DNA of 64,000 nt from Annona cherimola (Eukaryota; Streptophyta; Magnoliopsida; Magnoliales; Annonaceae): positions 46,603,452 to 46,667,451 of the forward strand of contig CM059972.1 of the NCBI GenBank assembly GCA_030490835.1. The letters are read 5' to 3'. The position numbers were made by a program, and so were the translations under genes. The notes beneath the pieces were generated by a model. It was given only the letters and a program-made list of their open reading frames with translations. It was not told the DNA's origin and did not search any database. Shown in pieces: positions 62,087 through 64,000 of this stretch. Every line of letters starts with the position of its first letter. Within the stretch, counting starts at the first letter, position 1.

Positions 62087-64000
62087 CAATAGATTGAACA
62101 ACTTATTCGAACGAAAGGAACTTCAATCAACAACAATCAACATCAATCCCTTCATTTCATTTACATGCGAACGACAAGGGATGACCTTGAAGGTATTCAA
62201 ATCGAATCAAATGAATTGAGTTTGATAGAATGAACTTTGATTAGCTAGAATTGAGTACAACTCAATCTAATTGACTTGATTTGACTGTAAGGAGAACGAG
62301 TAAACTTTAACGCGTTGCAATAGATTCAAAACAACTGAATTGGATGAAAGGAACTTCAATCAACAACAATTAACAACAATCCCATGATTTCATATACATT
62401 CGAATGACAAGGAATGACCTTAAAGGCATTGAAATCGAATCAAATGAATTCAGTTGGATAGAATGAACTTTGATTAGCTAAAATTGAGTACAACTCAATC
62501 TAATTGACTTGATTTGACTGTAATGAGAACGACTAAACTTTAATGCATTCCAATATATTCAAAACAACTAATTCGGACGAAAGGAACTTCAATCAACAAC
62601 AATCAACATCAATCCCTTCATCTCATCTACATTCGAACGACAACGGATGACCTTAAAGGCGTTGAAATCGAATCAAATGAATTGAGTTTGATAGAATGAA
62701 GTTTGATTAGGTAGAATTCAGTACAACTCAATCTAATTGACTTGATTTGACTGTAAGTAGAACGGGTAAACTTTAACGCATTGCAATAGATTCAAAATAA
62801 CTGAATCGGACGAAAGGAACTTCAATCAACAGCAATTAACAACAATCCCATGATTTCATTTACATTCGAACGACTAGGAATGACCTTAGAGGCATTGAAA
62901 TCGAATCAAATGAAATCAGTTGGATAGAATGAACTTTGATTAATTAGAATTGAGTACAACTCAATCTAATTGACTTGATTTGACTGTAATGAGAACGAAT
63001 AAACTTTAATGCATTCCAAAAGATTCAAAACAGTTGAATCGGAGGAAAGGAACTTCAATCAGCAACAATTAACAACAATCCCTTGATTTCATTTTCATTC
63101 GAACGATAAGGAATGACCTTAAAGGCATTGAAATCGAATCAAATGAATTCAGTTGGATAGAATGAACTTTGATTAGTTAGAATTGAGTACATCTCAATGT
63201 AATTGACTTGATTTGACTGTAATATGAACGAGTAAACTTTAACGCATTTCATAAGATTCAAAACAACTGAATCGGAGGAAAGGAACTTCAATCAACAACA
63301 ATTAACAACAATCCCTTCATTTCATTTAAATTCGAACGACAAGGAATGACCTTAAAGGCATTGAAATCGAATCAAATAAATTCAGTGTGATAGAATGAAC
63401 TTTGATTAGTTAGAATTCAGTACAACTCAATCTAATTGACTTGATTTGACTGTAATGAGAACGAGTAAACTTTAACACATTCCAAAAGATTCAAAACTAC
63501 TGAATCGGAGGAAAGGAACTACAATCAACAACAATCAACATCAATCCCTTCATTTCATTTACATTCGAACGACAAGGGATGACCTTAAAGGTATTCAAAT
63601 CGAATCAAATGAATTGAGTTTGATAGAATGAACTTTGATTAGCTAGAATTGAGTACAACTCAATCTAATTGACTTGAGTTGACTGTCAGGAGAACGAGTA
63701 AACTTTAAGCCATTCCAATAGATTCAAAACAACTCATTCGGACGAAAGGAACTTCAATCAACAACAATCAACATCAATCCCTTCATTTTATTTAAATTCG
63801 AACGACAAGGGATGACCTTAAAGGTATTCAAATCGAATCAAATGAATTGAGTTTGATAGAATGAACTTTGATTAGCTAGAATTGAGTAAAACTCAATCTA
63901 AATGACTTGGTTTGACTGTAAGTAGAACGAGTAAACTTTAATGCATTCCAATAGATTCAAAACAACTAATTCGAACGAAAGGAACTTCAATCAACAACAA
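62087..64000. repeat. Zone IV 10-monomer HOR, copy 6 (cut by window end)
   Basis: Eight full monomers start at 62087, 62318, 62551, 62784, 63017, 63250, 63483 and 63716, and position 9 is cut after 52 bases (63949-64000). No decline in identity is visible toward the end, so the HOR probably continues beyond the window. Confidence 0.94.

Larger units (their letters stand above)
1..64000. repeat. 233-bp satellite DNA array filling the whole window
   Basis: Every base belongs to a direct tandem array of a 233-bp monomer: 277 complete copies and a 52-base partial copy at the right end. All copies have the same orientation, and no inverted monomer was seen. The landmarks GATTCAAAACAACT, GGAACTTCAATCAAC, CATTTACATTCGAACGAC, GAATCGAATCAAATGAATT and GAGTAAACTTTAACGCATT recur in this order in almost every copy. 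Known departures from 233 bp are twenty 35-bp deletions, one 9-bp deletion, one 358-bp off-register monomer, four copies 2 bp short, two copies 1 bp short and one copy 1 bp long; these account for the window length exactly. There is no unique DNA, gene or mobile element anywhere, so stretches without genes hold only satellite. Both ends lie inside the array, so its true size is unknown. Large homogeneous arrays of this kind are typical of eukaryotic centromeric or other constitutive heterochromatin; which of these applies here is inference. Confidence 0.99.

Noticed and set aside
1..64000. Protein-coding genes or a repeat-protein gene
   Set aside because: Stop codons occur in all forward frames within a monomer, and TTA/CTA/TCA triplets close the reverse frames likewise. 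233 is not a multiple of three, so frames rotate between copies. Any short open frame is a by-product of the satellite and has no codon structure or unique context.
1..64000. CRISPR array
   Set aside because: Repeats are 233 bp, directly abutting, with no unique spacers of constant length and no cas genes.
1..64000. rDNA intergenic spacer or other gene-cluster repeat
   Set aside because: No rRNA, tRNA, 5S or histone sequence was recognised in any monomer or between HOR units.
50443..64000. Zone IV as a separate, unrelated satellite
   Set aside because: Its ten monomers share length, landmark order and family-specific strings (CTAATTCGG, CAGCAAC, CAAAATAACTG) with zones I-III. It is the same satellite in a new higher-order arrangement.
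1..64000. Mobile element origin (LTR, terminal inverted repeats, target-site duplications)
   Set aside because: No terminal repeats, primer-binding site, polypurine tract or element boundary can be placed; every junction is an in-register monomer joint except 47479-47486.

Overview
The whole window is one uninterrupted head-to-tail satellite DNA array. There is no gene, RNA gene, transposon, unique spacer or array edge in it. I could divide all 64,000 bases into 277 full monomers plus a 52-base partial one at the right end. The basic monomer is 233 bp and all copies lie in the same orientation. Length bookkeeping closes exactly: 277 x 233, minus twenty 35-bp deletions, plus one 125-bp internal duplication, minus 18 bp of small indels, plus the 52-base partial copy, equals 64,000. 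A tandem array of this size and depth of organisation points to a eukaryotic heterochromatic block (centromeric, pericentromeric or subtelomeric). The species, and even the kingdom, cannot be read from the sequence. The first monomer is 33.5% G+C and A-rich on this strand (90 A, 65 T).

Monomer phase is arbitrary; I start each monomer at the CAATAGATTC-like block because the window begins there. Family letters are mine. A: TGAATTTGACG, CATCAAC, GCGTTG. B: CTCAATCGAACG. C: CTAATTCGGACG, usually 35 bp short. D: CTGAATCGGAGG with CCCTTTATTT. E: CTGAATTGGACG with CCCATGATTT (E' starts TAATAG). F: CAGAACAGTTAAATCGG. G: TGAATTTGACG with CATCTAC and GATTTGAG. H: GAGGAATGG with GATTACCTAG. I: CAAAATAACTG. 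J: CAAAAAATTC with CAGCAAC. K: D-like start with CATCATTTAAC. L: CAAAAGAACTG. N: D-like start with CCCTTCATTTC. X and Y: the two halves of a 466-bp dimer. Primes mark sub-variants; A/B style names mark chimeric monomers.

Layout. Zone I (1-19,154): an 8-monomer higher-order repeat (HOR) of 1,829 bp (A-B-C-D-E-F-G-H), then 7-monomer 1,596-bp versions alternating with A'-B'-C'-I-J blocks. Zone II (19,155-44,260): nested, recently shuffled HORs. These are an 897-bp 4-mer doubled, a 2,260-bp 10-mer nearly doubled, a 4,590-bp 20-mer nearly doubled, and a 2,062-bp 9-mer present once near 20.7 kb and three times in tandem at 35.6-41.8 kb. Zone III (44,261-50,442): a diverged, disordered stretch with no repeating HOR, holding the only off-register junction. 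Zone IV (50,443-64,000): a 10-monomer HOR of 2,328-2,330 bp, five full copies and most of a sixth, the last four nearly identical and running off the window.

Two sequence elements recur in the monomers. One is a 17-bp site resembling the mammalian CENP-B box (8 of 9 essential bases in the best families). The other is a 7-bp-arm dyad, ATTGAGT-ACA-ACTCAAT. The recurrent 35-bp deletion removes exactly the segment carrying that dyad. Identity statements are by eye; no alignment was run.
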